This document shows positions 53,941 to 62,800 of a DNA stretch of 64,000 nucleotides, in pieces (positions within the stretch are counted from its first letter, which is position 1; each line of letters starts with the position of its first letter). This DNA is from Pempheris klunzingeri (lineage: Eukaryota; Chordata; Actinopteri; Acropomatiformes; Pempheridae): NCBI RefSeq assembly GCF_042242105.1, contig NC_092031.1, positions 22,469,662-22,533,661 on the forward strand, written 5' to 3'. Position numbers and translations under genes: made by a program. The notes under the pieces are model-generated. The model ran no database searches. It had not been told where the DNA came from and worked only from the letters and a program-made list of their open reading frames with translations.

Positions 53941-54276
53941 ATCAGCCAATGGATGTGCGTCTGTCCAAGGCTACAGCCTGTCCGTCCTTGGGAGCTGGAT
54001 CTCTCCTTCACTGTGGTGCTCCCGGAGGTTTCTCTTTTCCCACTGGATTTTTTGAGTTTTTCCTTCCTGAAGAAGGAGGGTCATAAAGGGCAGGTGATGC
54101 CTCGGACTGATCCACCGGACTGATCCATTGGCCTCATCGACTGCTGGACTCTTTATTAGATTGTTCGTTAGCTTACACTTCTTGTTTATTTCAGTGAACT
54201 TTGTAAGGCTCTGTGAGACACTCTGTTGTGATATTGGGCTATACAAAATAAATTCAATTGAATTGAAATTGAATTT

Positions 54277-54477
54277 TAAATTACATATATATTCTCTTTA
54301 TCTATCCTATCTGGTTTTTACTAACTATACGTTATTCTAGAGCAGAACCACCTGTTCCCATGTGGAGTATAAAACTGGAGTTGAACAGGTAATGGGGGAC
54401 ACAGGATTCAAACCGTGATTGTCCACCCAAATTTTGGAAGCCTGTTTCCATTTATAGCAACGACACCACATCAAATA
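54277..54477. other. Short unassigned spacer
   Basis: Sequence between the LINE tail and the tRNA-like fragment; nothing recognised. Confidence 0.4.
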
Positions 54478-54510
54478 TGCGATTTGGCCGAGTGGTTAAG
54501 GCCATGGACT
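54478..54510 (+). pseudogene. tRNA 5' half (Ser-like), cut in the anticodon loop
   Basis: TG GCCGAGTGGTTAAGG (A box and D arm, canonical here) followed by CATGGACT corresponds to tRNA positions 1 to about 33. The next base begins duplication copy B, so the gene is interrupted directly before the anticodon. No matching 3' half follows copy B. The type II D arm and GGACT stem point to Ser (or Leu). Confidence 0.75.
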
Positions 54511-55485
54511 AATACTTGTAGTCATCGCACAGCAGCAGCAGCATCGATACGCACGTCACCAAATACAGAAAATTGCTGTGTGCATTTTAGGCACGTGGCA
54601 CAGCCGCGGTTAGTGCATTAATCACTGAAATATTTCTACAGGACAGGATCAGACAGCACGGACCTGAAACTGACTGTCAGGGGTTTTGCTGTTAAACACG
54701 TTCCAAATGTTTTCCTCCAATAAAGCATTTGGAAGATGGAAGTTGTCCTCAGGATGAGACCAACCCCATCACAGCTGGACATAGAAAAAGAGATGTGTGT
54801 ATATAAGGGAGGAAGAACCCCACCACCTCCCCAGACCTCCACCCACAGAGCAGAACCTCTGCTATGCCAGACTGGAGATCAGCCACCTTAGGCAGCAGTT
54901 CTCCAGCAGATGGCAGCAGACTTGGCCTCTGCCGAAGCAGCTATCCTCCAGCTAGAAGGGAGCAGTCTGACTTCTGTGCTCTACATGACTGGAGGTCACC
55001 TGCTGGGTGCAGGAGTGCCCAGTGTGCTGAAGATGCAGCACACTGGGCCTCTCTGCAGTAGCAGCTGATCTGATCAGCCTGGAGCAGAAGCTCAGACTGG
55101 CAAGCTCAGAACCTTAGAGCTGTCCAGCTTTCTCCTCTGTGGGAGGAGGTCTGAAGCTGGAAGCTCACCGTGGGTCCTATTTACAAACTTCTGTCCCCAC
55201 ACTGGACATGTCATCAGTATGATGTCACATTCTGTATTATGACACACACAGTATGATGTCACATACAGTACTTTACTGTGTATTTGATATTCAGAATCAG
55301 AATCAGAATCAGAATTACTTTAATATTACACACAGCTCAAAAAGAATAAGAACAAGAATACACTTCAAACACAAAGTAAAATATAAATATATAAAAGTAT
55401 GAATTAAAAAAAAAGATGTATTAAAAATTATTATTACAAATTATTACACAGAGGTAAATTACTGCACCAGGTGAGTCCAGAGTCT

Positions 55486-55526
<41 letters not shown>

Positions 55527-57208
55527 CACTACTAATAATACTACTAATAAAAATATATAACAACATGCACAATCATAGTAAGGCGCTGTACTATATAATA
55601 CCAATAATACTACTACCACTACTACTACCACCAACAATAATATATAACAACATGTACACTCAGAGTGAGGCGCTGTACCATATTATAATAATAATAATAA
55701 TAATGATACAAATAATACCACTACTACTAATAATAATATATAACAACGTGTACCTTCTGAGTGAGGAGATGTATTATATAATACTAATAATACTACCACT
55801 ACTACTACTACCACCAACAATAACACATAACAACATGTACACTCAGAGTGAGGCGCTGTACCATATTATAATAATAATAATAATGATACAAATAATACCA
55901 CTACTACTAATAATAATATATAACAACGTGTACCTTCTGAGTGAGGAGATGTGTTATATAATACTACTACTACCACTACTACTACTACTACCAACAATAA
56001 TATATAACAACATGTACACTCAGAATGAGGAGATGTATTATATAAATTATAATAATAATGATAATAATAATAATGATGATAATAATAATATAATATATAC
56101 AACAACATGTACACACAGAGTGAGGAGCTGAATCATATAATAATAATAATGATAATAATAATAATAATAATAATAATAGTGATAACATACAACAACATCA
56201 GAGTGGGGGGTTGTATAGATTAATGGCCACAGGCAGGAATGATTTCCTGTGGCGCTCTGTAGTGCATCGTGGTACAATTAGTCTGGCCCTGAAAGAACTC
56301 CTGTATCTAACCAGCACTTCATGGAGTGGGTTGGACACATTGTCCAAAATAGCTCCCACTTTGTGAAGCACTCTCCTCTCTGACACCACCGTCAGAGAGT
56401 CGAGCTTCACTCCCACAACGTCACTGGCCCTGCGGATCAGTCTGTTCAGTCTATTGACATCCTCTACCCTCAGCCTGCTGCCCCAGCATACCACAGCATA
56501 GAACATAGCACTGGCTACCACAGACTCATAGAACATCCTGAGCATAGTCCTGCAGATGTTGAAGGACCTCAACCGCCTCAGAAAATACAGACGGCTCTGG
56601 CCCTTCCTATAAAGGGCATCAATGTTTAATTCAATTGTTTAATGTGGTTTGGATGTTTTTATTCCTACCCTTTGGAGGTGGGTTTCTTCCTGCGGTAGTC
56701 ACCTCTCCTGGTTAAACCTCAGGCTCACTTTGGCTTCTTTAAGACTTCAGGTCTTCCAAATGATTAAAAATGTACACTTAAGAGGAAGAAATGAACTGAA
56801 ACAGGTTCAGTCACCACCTTGTAATTAAAACAGTTATTAAAACAATATTCCAGTTAATACCAAACAACATAACATAATAACAATATTCAGATAGTAATAT
56901 TTCAAAATGTAAAATAAATGTATTATTATCTATTTGATCTATTTTTGAGAGAATGAAAGAATTGCATGAAATCAGGTCACATCTTTGTGATTCTGTTTTT
57001 AACCAAAATTAAACATAAATGTCAGAAATGAACTATTTTTAAAATCAATTTGTTGGCGGTGACATGATGAAGACCAGCATGCAGTAACTTTCTCGTGGCC
57101 TCTTTTACATCCTGACAGTTGAGAAATCTACTTTTTTAAAGCAAAGGATCCTTCTGTCTATTTCAGGACAATACAAATGAACTTCAATTATTTTCTATAC
57201 TGAATCCT
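54511..57208. repeat. Subtelomeric duplication, copy B (2,698 bp)
   Basis: Near-identical second copy of 45730-48240. It is 187 bp longer, almost entirely because of extra units in the minisatellite core (an additional block around 55745-55930). Left edge: the broken tRNA. Right edge: direct join to inverted telomeric repeats, with CCT shared at the junction. Confidence 0.92.
55292..56608 (-). mobile_element. 5'-truncated LINE in copy B
   Basis: The same element as at 46511-47640. Its 124-aa reverse transcriptase tail (56572-56198) differs by one residue near the C-terminus from copy A (NLYNPPL for NLYNSPL). It was duplicated with the host segment rather than inserted independently. Confidence 0.72.
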
Positions 57209-57228
57209 AACCCTAACCCTAACCCTAA
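57206..57228. repeat. Inverted interstitial telomeric stub (CCCTAA)n
   Basis: About 3.5 CCCTAA hexamers on the plus strand, opposite to the terminal TTAGGG array. They form the boundary between copy B and the telomere-associated mosaic. Confidence 0.9.
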
Positions 57229-57406
57229 TTTCCTTTGCTTTACGGGTTGGTATAAACGTTTTTTCTTTTTCCTTCTTTTCCAGTTGTGGTTTTTCCGGTG
57301 TGGATTGACGTTGTGATTTCTCCTCCGGGCTAAGGTAAGTTTTCAAGGTAAGTGATATTTAAAGTTTAAGGAAACGTTAGGGTTTAGGTATGCATAAGGG
57401 TTGGTT
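57229..57406. repeat. Telomere-associated repeat 1, first copy
   Basis: A 178-bp block starting TTTCCTTTGCTTTACGGG and ending TGCATAAGGGTTGGTT, repeated almost perfectly at 57810-57988. It contains AGGTAAG-type donor-like sites and telomere-like TTAGGGTTTAGG. Confidence 0.9.
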
Positions 57407-57511
57407 AGGTGTTAGAAATTCTCTCGATGACTCCCCCCACCTCGTCTGACGACTTGGCAGTTGAAAATGGGGAGCCAAAGGCAGGGCACGGGCCTACGCA
57501 CGTCGCAATAT
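57403..57511. repeat. Telomere-junction repeat, inner copy
   Basis: About 109 bp containing CTCTCGATGACTCCCCCCAC and GGGCCTACGCACGTCGCAA, present again at 62691-62800 with one single-base length difference. The outer copy abuts the terminal array. Confidence 0.93.
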
Positions 57512-57540
57512 CTCTCTTTTCCCGTCTATTTTTCCTCAAC

Positions 57541-57795
57541 AGGTTTGGTAAGTGTATTGGTTTCTTTCTCTTTCTCTTTTACAGGTTTTTGGTTTTCAGG
57601 TGAGTATCCTTACTTTCTTTTCTCCCTTATAGGTTTTGGTTTTCAGGTAAGTATCGTTATTCTCTTTTTCCTTTTCAGGTTTTTGTTCTTCCGGTAAGTG
57701 ACGTTATTTATTCTATTTTTCTGGTAAGTAACGCTGTTTTTTGTTTAACCTTCTTTATCTAGGTTTAGGTCTTAAGGTGAGTGGAGATAATTATG
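57541..57795 (+). repeat. Splice-site-like minisatellite
   Basis: Five degenerate units of about 45-55 bp. In most of them a pyrimidine-rich stretch and AG precede a short G/T-rich core (for example GGTTTTGGTTTTCAG), followed by a donor-like GTAAGT or GTGAGT. On the plus strand it reads as a chain of acceptors and donors around 15-base 'exons'. No protein is encoded. Confidence 0.65.
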
Positions 57796-57809
57796 TCTAA
57801 TCTGAAAAA

Positions 57810-57988
57810 TTTCCTTTGCTTTACGGGTTGGTATAAACGTTTTTTCTTTTTCCTTCTTTTCCAGTTGTGGTTTTTTTCGGTGTGGATTGACGTTGTGATT
57901 TCTCCTCCGGGCTAAGGTAAGTTTTCAAGGTAAGTGATATTTAAAGTTTAAGGAAACGTTAGGGTTTAGGTATGCATAAGGGTTGGTT
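57810..57988. repeat. Telomere-associated repeat 1, second copy
   Basis: Near-identical to 57229-57406; it differs by an extra T or two in the poly-T stretch and then diverges into telomere-like GGTTAGGTTTAGG sequence. Confidence 0.9.
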
Positions 57989-58169
57989 TGGTTAGGTTTA
58001 GGGCAGGTTCCTGACTTGGCTTTAAACCCCGAATGGTTAAGGTCAGGGCTAGGGTGGGGATAGGCTTAAAAATTGGTGATTTTGACGGTCAAATAGGGTT
58101 AAACGTTGGAGAACGAAGTGGTTAGGTTTAGGCGTTGAAAAGGGTTAGGGTTAGGTGAAGTGGATTGAA

Positions 58170-58189
58170 CCGCCTCCCTAAGGAGACGG
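58170..58189. other. Hairpin in unit 1
   Basis: CCGCCTCC-CTAA-GGAGACGG: an 8-bp stem with one mismatch and a 4-base loop. It is the counterpart of the perfect hairpin at 59045-59066. Confidence 0.7.
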
Positions 58190-58529
58190 AGGTGCACGGT
58201 CCTTCAACACGGCAAGCCTGCTGGGACGTCCTTTTTGACTTTCATTTTCCTTTTTTAGGCTTATTTCTCATTGTTTTTGTTTTCCTATTGTCCTGTTCTT
58301 AGGTTCTTTTGGTTTTTTAATTTGAAATTTGAAATTTTTTAAGTCCAATTAGTTAGGCTTCTTTTTCTTTAATTAGTTAGGCTATTTTTTATCCCATTTT
58401 GGGCTTTGTTATCCATTATTTAGGTTTTTAATTGTTTTTATAAATTATTTATTAAGTTATTAATACTTCTATTAAATTAAATTCAAATCAAATCAAATTT
58501 AAATTAAAACAACTCCCCAAATAAACCCT

Positions 58530-58581
58530 GTGCCTCTTGCGCGACGTTTCGGGTTCTTTTACCCTTCTTCAGGCTAGGCAC
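58530..58581 (-). ncRNA. Hammerhead-ribozyme-like motif 1
   Basis: On the minus strand: GTGCC (stem I), CTGAAGA (fits core CUGANGA), stem II GGGT/ACCC closing AAAAGA, GAAA, then CGTC (U16.1 and cleavage-site C17), and GGCAC closing stem I; a GC/GC pair adjoins the core. Stem III is only the palindrome ACGT, so a monomer could not close it. Short hammerhead variants with palindromic stem III that act as dimers are known from Penelope-like retroelements, and this fits that class. One extra A sits between the core and stem II. Activity is not shown. Confidence 0.6.
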
Positions 58582-59044
58582 ATCTTAAAAAACCCATGAA
58601 TTTAGCTCTGAGATGTTTCCACCTCAGAGATCCCCGGCCGAATGAACAACTAAAGCTGCTTCCCTATTTATAGGTTCCGCCTATTTTGGCTTTTTAGAAA
58701 CTCTTTTTAGTTTATCCAATTTGGCTTTTAGTTGTTTTAACCCTATAAATGCTGCTTGTTTTTAACTATGAACTATTTTAGCCTATTTTTACTCTGTTTT
58801 TAAATATTTTAAGCCTATTTATTAATTTATTAATTAAATTTTTAATGTTAATTTAATTTTTTAATTTTTAACTTAAGTAAATTAATTAATTAATTAAATT
58901 ATATGGTTAGGGTTAGGGAAACTTAGAGGGTAAGGGTTTAAGATTAAGGGAAGGAACTTAGGGTTAGGGTTAGAAATAAAATTAAGTGGTTAGGGTTAGG
59001 GCTAGGGTCTGGGTTAGGGTTAGGGTTAGGGGAAGGCGAATGAG

Positions 59045-59066
59045 CCTGTCTCCCGAAGGAGACAGG
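59045..59066. other. Perfect hairpin in unit 2
   Basis: CCTGTCTCC-CGAA-GGAGACAGG: a 9-bp perfect stem with a 4-base loop. Kept with small changes in unit 1. Confidence 0.8.
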
Positions 59067-59371
59067 AGGTGCTCGGTCCTTCCTCCAGGCTGGTCTCCCT
59101 CCCCGGTCCCCGGACCTCCGTTGTTGGGCAGGCCGCCTTCCACGGCGCACCCGCGTCCAGCGGCCTCTATCGGCCATGGTCGTTTTTAATTTGTATTTAT
59201 TAATGTAGTCTTTGTTATTTTTTTAATTAAATTTCAATAAAAAGATATGAATTAAATTTATGAATTATGTTAATTTTACTAAAATATGAATTATCAAATA
59301 AATCAAATCAAATTAAATCTCTATGAAATTAAATTTTTATGAAATCAAAATTATCCAAACTATTTAAATAA

Positions 59372-59422
59372 TGTGCCCAATGCGACGTTTCGACTATTAA
59401 AGTCTTCTTCAGGCAGGGCACA
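59372..59422 (-). ncRNA. Hammerhead-ribozyme-like motif 2
   Basis: The same architecture on the minus strand: TGTGCCC/GGGCACA (7-bp stem I), CTGAAGA core, stem II GACT/AGTC closing TTAAT, GAAA, ACGT palindrome and the GTC cleavage triplet. Compared with motif 1, stem II changed on both sides (GGGT/ACCC to GACT/AGTC) with pairing kept, while the core bases are identical. This covariation is the main support for a selected RNA fold. Confidence 0.62.
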
Positions 59423-59990
59423 AATTGAAAAAAAACACTGGCTGCTATGGTCCGTCAGCTTTGCTCCAGAGATGTTGTCTCTTCGAAAGTAAGCTTCAGA
59501 ATGAAGGCAGTATACTATGAGTTTTATTTATACCTGCCTAAATTGCGCCTTTTTTACAATTTGGTTTATTTTAAAAAATAACTTAAATTTAAAACCCATT
59601 CTCTACTTTTAAGATATTAAATTACTAAAATGAATTAAAGCTTTTAATCTTTTTGTATTTTAACTATTTATTATTACATTTTAACTTGTTTAATATTTAT
59701 GAATTTTTAAATTGTTTTTTTATTAATGTAAGTAATTTGAATTTCGTATTAATTGTTTTTACAGCTAATTTATTAAACTAATTTTTATTAATTCAATTTT
59801 AATTCTCCAAATTAATTTAAGTAATGAATTTTAACCTAATTAATTTTTTAATTCTCCAATTTTATTCAAATTTATGTATTTTTGCCAATTTAAATTTTAA
59901 ATTCTCTAAATTAATTCCTACTCATGAATTATCAATTTTACCTATATCAATTTGGATTTAATTCATTATTTATTTTTAATTAATTAATTA

Positions 59991-60369
59991 AGGGTTAGGG
60001 TTAGGAAGGAAATGGAAAAGGTTAAGGTTAGGGTTAGGAATGGTTAGGGTTAGGAAAGATAAGGTAGGAATGGTTAAGGTTAGGGTTAAGGTAGGGTTAG
60101 GGTTAGGAAGGGTTAGGGTTAGGAGGGGTTAGGGTTAGGAAAGGTTAGGGTTAGGAAAGGTTAGGGTTAGGCATAGAATAGAGGATGGTTAAGGTTAGGA
60201 AAAGGGATGGGATAGGGTTAGAATAGATAGGAAGTGAAAATTAAGGGTTGGAAAGGTTAGGGTTAGGATCAAGGTTAGGGCCAGAATAAGGATTGGAGTT
60301 AAGGTTAGGGTTAGGTAAGATTAGGGTAAGGATGGGTTAGGGTTAGGGTTAGGGTTAGGGTTAGGGTTA
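59991..60369. repeat. Degenerate telomere-like repeat field
   Basis: TTAGGG units are interspersed with GGAAAGG, GGAATGG and similar variants, becoming perfect toward 60334. Typical of ageing telomeric DNA or telomere-associated satellite. Confidence 0.8.
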
Positions 60370-60828
60370 GGGTTAGGTAAGGGGGGTAATAACCACGATC
60401 ATCAAATTTGATGGTCCTGTTTTTGGGTGATAACTCCCGAACCGTTGGAGGTAGAGAGCTGAAAGTGGGTGGTACCCCCCCATTTCCATAGGCTGTCTTT
60501 CGTTTGGTGGGTCCCCCTAGTGGCTGTGACGTCGGGAAGTGGGCGTAAGTAGCGAAAAAAAGTTTGTTTTTGTTGTATCTCCGGAAGGGAAGGTCGTAGA
60601 GAGACGGGACCAAGCCTGGCGTGTTCAGAAGGGCCGAATTATGGCAGGCGGAAGTGGTTTGCAAAGCGCTAGGAGGTGTGGTTTTAAAGTTATAGGCGTT
60701 TGAAAATTCCCCATAGAGTTGAGTGAGGTGAAATTTTTCAAAGTGTTTTTTTGCAAAAAGTTCCCCCAGAAAGTGTTTAGGAGCGCGTTTCAGGCCATTT
60801 GGAGTTGATTGGAGGGTGTCCTGGAGAG
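60370..60828. repeat. Telomere-associated block 2, copy 1 (truncated)
   Basis: Starts AAGGGGGGTAATAACCACG, contains CCCCCTAGTGGCTGTGACG and runs to TGTCCTGGAGAG, where it is cut by TTAGGG repeats. It shares its full length with copy 3 and its 3' 320 bp with copy 2. The minus strand carries an open frame (60664-60311) that recurs in all copies, but its C-terminal part is translated telomere repeat. Origin not recognised. Confidence 0.85.
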
Positions 60829-60892
60829 TAGGGTTAGGGTTAGGGTTAGGGTTAGGGTTAGGGTTAGGGTTAGGGTTAGGGTTAGGGTTAGG
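60829..60892. repeat. Interstitial (TTAGGG)n tract
   Basis: About 10 perfect hexamers in the same orientation as the terminal array, between block 2 copies 1 and 2. Confidence 0.95.
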
Positions 60893-61705
60893 TTATATGA
60901 TGAAAACTGATATGGGTACCCCTACCCATGAACTTCATGAGCCGATAAGTCCGGATAGGAGGGTCCTAGAGTTTTGGAGTTGGTGCCTACCCCCCGTACC
61001 CATGGCATGCTGAATCGATGGGTGGCACCCCCTAGTGGCTGTGACGTCGGGAAGTGGGCGTAAGTAGCGAAAAAAAGTTTGTTTTTGTTGTATCTCCGGA
61101 ACGGAAGGTCGTAGAGAGACGGGACCAAGCCTGGCGTGTTCAGAAGGGCCGAATTATGGCAGGCGGAAGTGTTTTGCAAAGCGCTAGGAGGCGTGGTTTT
61201 AAAGTTATAGGCGTTTGAAAATTCCCCATAGAGTTGAGTGAGGTGAAATTTTTCAAAGTGTTTTTTTGAAAAAAGTTCCCCCAGAAAGTGTTTAGGAGCG
61301 CGTTTCAGGCCATTTGGAGTTGATTAGAGGGTGTCCTGGAGAGTGTTTTTTGGAAAAGTGGCCGTCCAGTAGTTGGCGCTGTGGAGCTGCAATCCTAGGG
61401 TGGGGTAGCTTGGCTTAAGGGGAGCCTAGGGGTGGTTGAATGGTGTTGGTGGGACATTCCTAGGGCGAGTTATGTTGAAAAGTTGCATTGACTATAGTGA
61501 GTGAAAATTTGCACAAGTGTTTTTTGTCCCTAGGTGTTTCCAGGAAGTGCCTAGGGGTGCATTTGAGGCCATTTGGAGTGGATTGGGGGGTGTTTTGGAG
61601 TTGATTGGAGGGTTGTCTGGGGGGTGTTTTGGAGTGGATTGGAGGGTGTTCAGAGGGTGTTTTTTGCTAGGGTTAGGGCTGCACTAAAGGAGTGTGGTTA
61701 AGGTA
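60893..61705. repeat. Telomere-associated block 2, copy 2
   Basis: It has a different first 130 bp (GATATGGGTACCCCTACCC and following) but from about 61028 matches copies 1 and 3. It continues through GTGGCCGTCCAGTAGTTGG to GGGCTGCACTAAAGGAGTG, as copy 3 does. Confidence 0.85.
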
Positions 61706-61756
61706 AGGGTTAGGGTTAGGGTTAGGGTTAGGGTTAGGGTTAGGGTTAGGGTTAGG
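61706..61756. repeat. Interstitial (TTAGGG)n tract
   Basis: About 8 perfect hexamers between block 2 copies 2 and 3, in the same orientation as the terminus. Confidence 0.95.
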
Positions 61757-62585
61757 TAAGGGGGGTAATAACCACGATCATCAAATTTGATGGTCCTGTT
61801 TTTGGGTGATAACTCCCGAACCGTTGGAGGTAGAGAGCTGAAAGTGGGTGGTACCCCCCCATTTCCATAGGCTGTCTTTCGTTTGGTGGGTCCCCCTAGT
61901 GGCTGTGACGTCGGGAAGTGGGCGTAAGTAGCGAAAAAAAGTTTGTTTTTGTTGTATCTCCGGAAGGGAAGGTCGTAGAGAGACGGGACCAAGCCTGGCG
62001 TGTTCAGAAGGGCCGAATTATGGCAGGCGGAAGTGGTTTGCAAAGCGCTAGGAGGTGTGGTTTTAAAGTTATAGGCGTTTGAAAATTCCCCATAGAGTTG
62101 AGTGAGGTGAAATTTTCCTAAGTGTTTTTTTGAAAAAAGTTCCCCCAGAAAGTGTTTAGGAGCGCGTTTCAGGCCATTTGGAGTTGATTGGAGGGTGTCC
62201 TGGAGAGTGTTTTTTGTAAAAGTGGCCGTCCAGTAGTTGGCGCTGTGGAGCTGGAATCCTAGGGTGGGGTAGCTTGGCTTAGGGGGAGCCTAGGGGTGGT
62301 TGAATGGTGTTGGTGGGACATTGCTAGGGCGAGTTATGAGGAAAAGTTGCATTGACTATAGTGAGTGAAAATTTGCCCAAGTGTTTTTTGTCCCTAGGTG
62401 TTTCCAGGAAGTGCCTAGGGGTGCATTTGAGGCCATTTGGAGTGGATTGGGGGGTGTTTTGTAGGGTGTTTTGGAGTTGATTGGAGGGTTGTCTGGGGGG
62501 TGTTTTGGAGTGGATTGTAGGGTTATTTTGGGGTGTTTTTTGCTAGGGTTAGGGCTGCACAAAAGGAGTGTGGTTAAGGTAAGGG
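61757..62585. repeat. Telomere-associated block 2, copy 3
   Basis: Head as in copy 1 and tail as in copy 2, so it is the most complete copy (about 830 bp). It is followed by TTAGGG variants with TTAGACTCAGGC interruptions (62600-62690). Confidence 0.87.
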
Positions 62586-62690
62586 TTTTGTAGAGGGAGA
62601 GCTTAGACCTAGGGTTAGACTCAGGCTTAGGGTTAGGGTTAGGGTTAGGGTTAGGGTTAGACTCAGGCTTAGGGTTAGACTCAGGGTTAG

Positions 62691-62800
62691 GGTTAGGTGT
62701 TAGAAAATTCTCTCGATGACTCCCCCCACCTCGTCTGACGACTTGGCAGTTGAAAATGGGGAGCCAAAGGCAGGGCACGGGCCTACGCACGTCGCAATAT
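62691..62800. repeat. Telomere-junction repeat, outer copy
   Basis: Near-identical to 57403-57511. Its last bases GTCGCAATAT join directly to AGGGTT of the terminal array. Confidence 0.93.

Larger units (their letters stand above)
50235..54276 (+). mobile_element. 5'-truncated L2-type LINE with a frameshift
   Basis: A 4-kb non-LTR retrotransposon. It holds the C-terminal part of ORF1 (50244-50522), ORF2 with endonuclease and reverse transcriptase (50619-53662, one frameshift near 52735-52748), a 3' UTR with a 44-bp tandem repeat (53809-53940) and a tail of ATTGAATTGA-type repeats after GGGCTATACAAAATAAATTC. An ORF1 with an SGNH-hydrolase-like domain and an AT-rich short-repeat tail fit the L2/CR1 group of fish LINEs. 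Left end at about 50235, without a recognisable target duplication. Confidence 0.87.
58140..58980. repeat. AT-rich subtelomeric unit 1
   Basis: Starts in TTAGGG-like sequence, then a hairpin (58170-58189), GGTGCACGGTCCTTC, a long A/T-rich stretch, a hammerhead-like motif on the minus strand (58530-58581) and more A/T-rich DNA. The same order recurs at 59020-59990, so these are diverged tandem copies. No open frame of interest. Confidence 0.7.
59020..59990. repeat. AT-rich subtelomeric unit 2
   Basis: Diverged copy of the 58140-58980 unit: telomere-like start, hairpin at 59045-59066, GGTGCTCGGTCCTTC, A/T-rich DNA, the second hammerhead-like motif (59372-59422), and A/T-rich DNA to the next TTAGGG-like stretch. 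Confidence 0.7.

Noticed and set aside
60829-60892. Interstitial TTAGGG tracts as evidence of chromosome fusion
   Set aside because: They have the same orientation as the terminus and lie within 4 kb of it, so they belong to the subtelomeric mosaic rather than to an ancient fusion point.
62356-62790. 144-aa minus-strand open frame
   Set aside because: Much of it is translated telomere variants (NPNPNP and ESNP runs) and block 2 tail; no domain.
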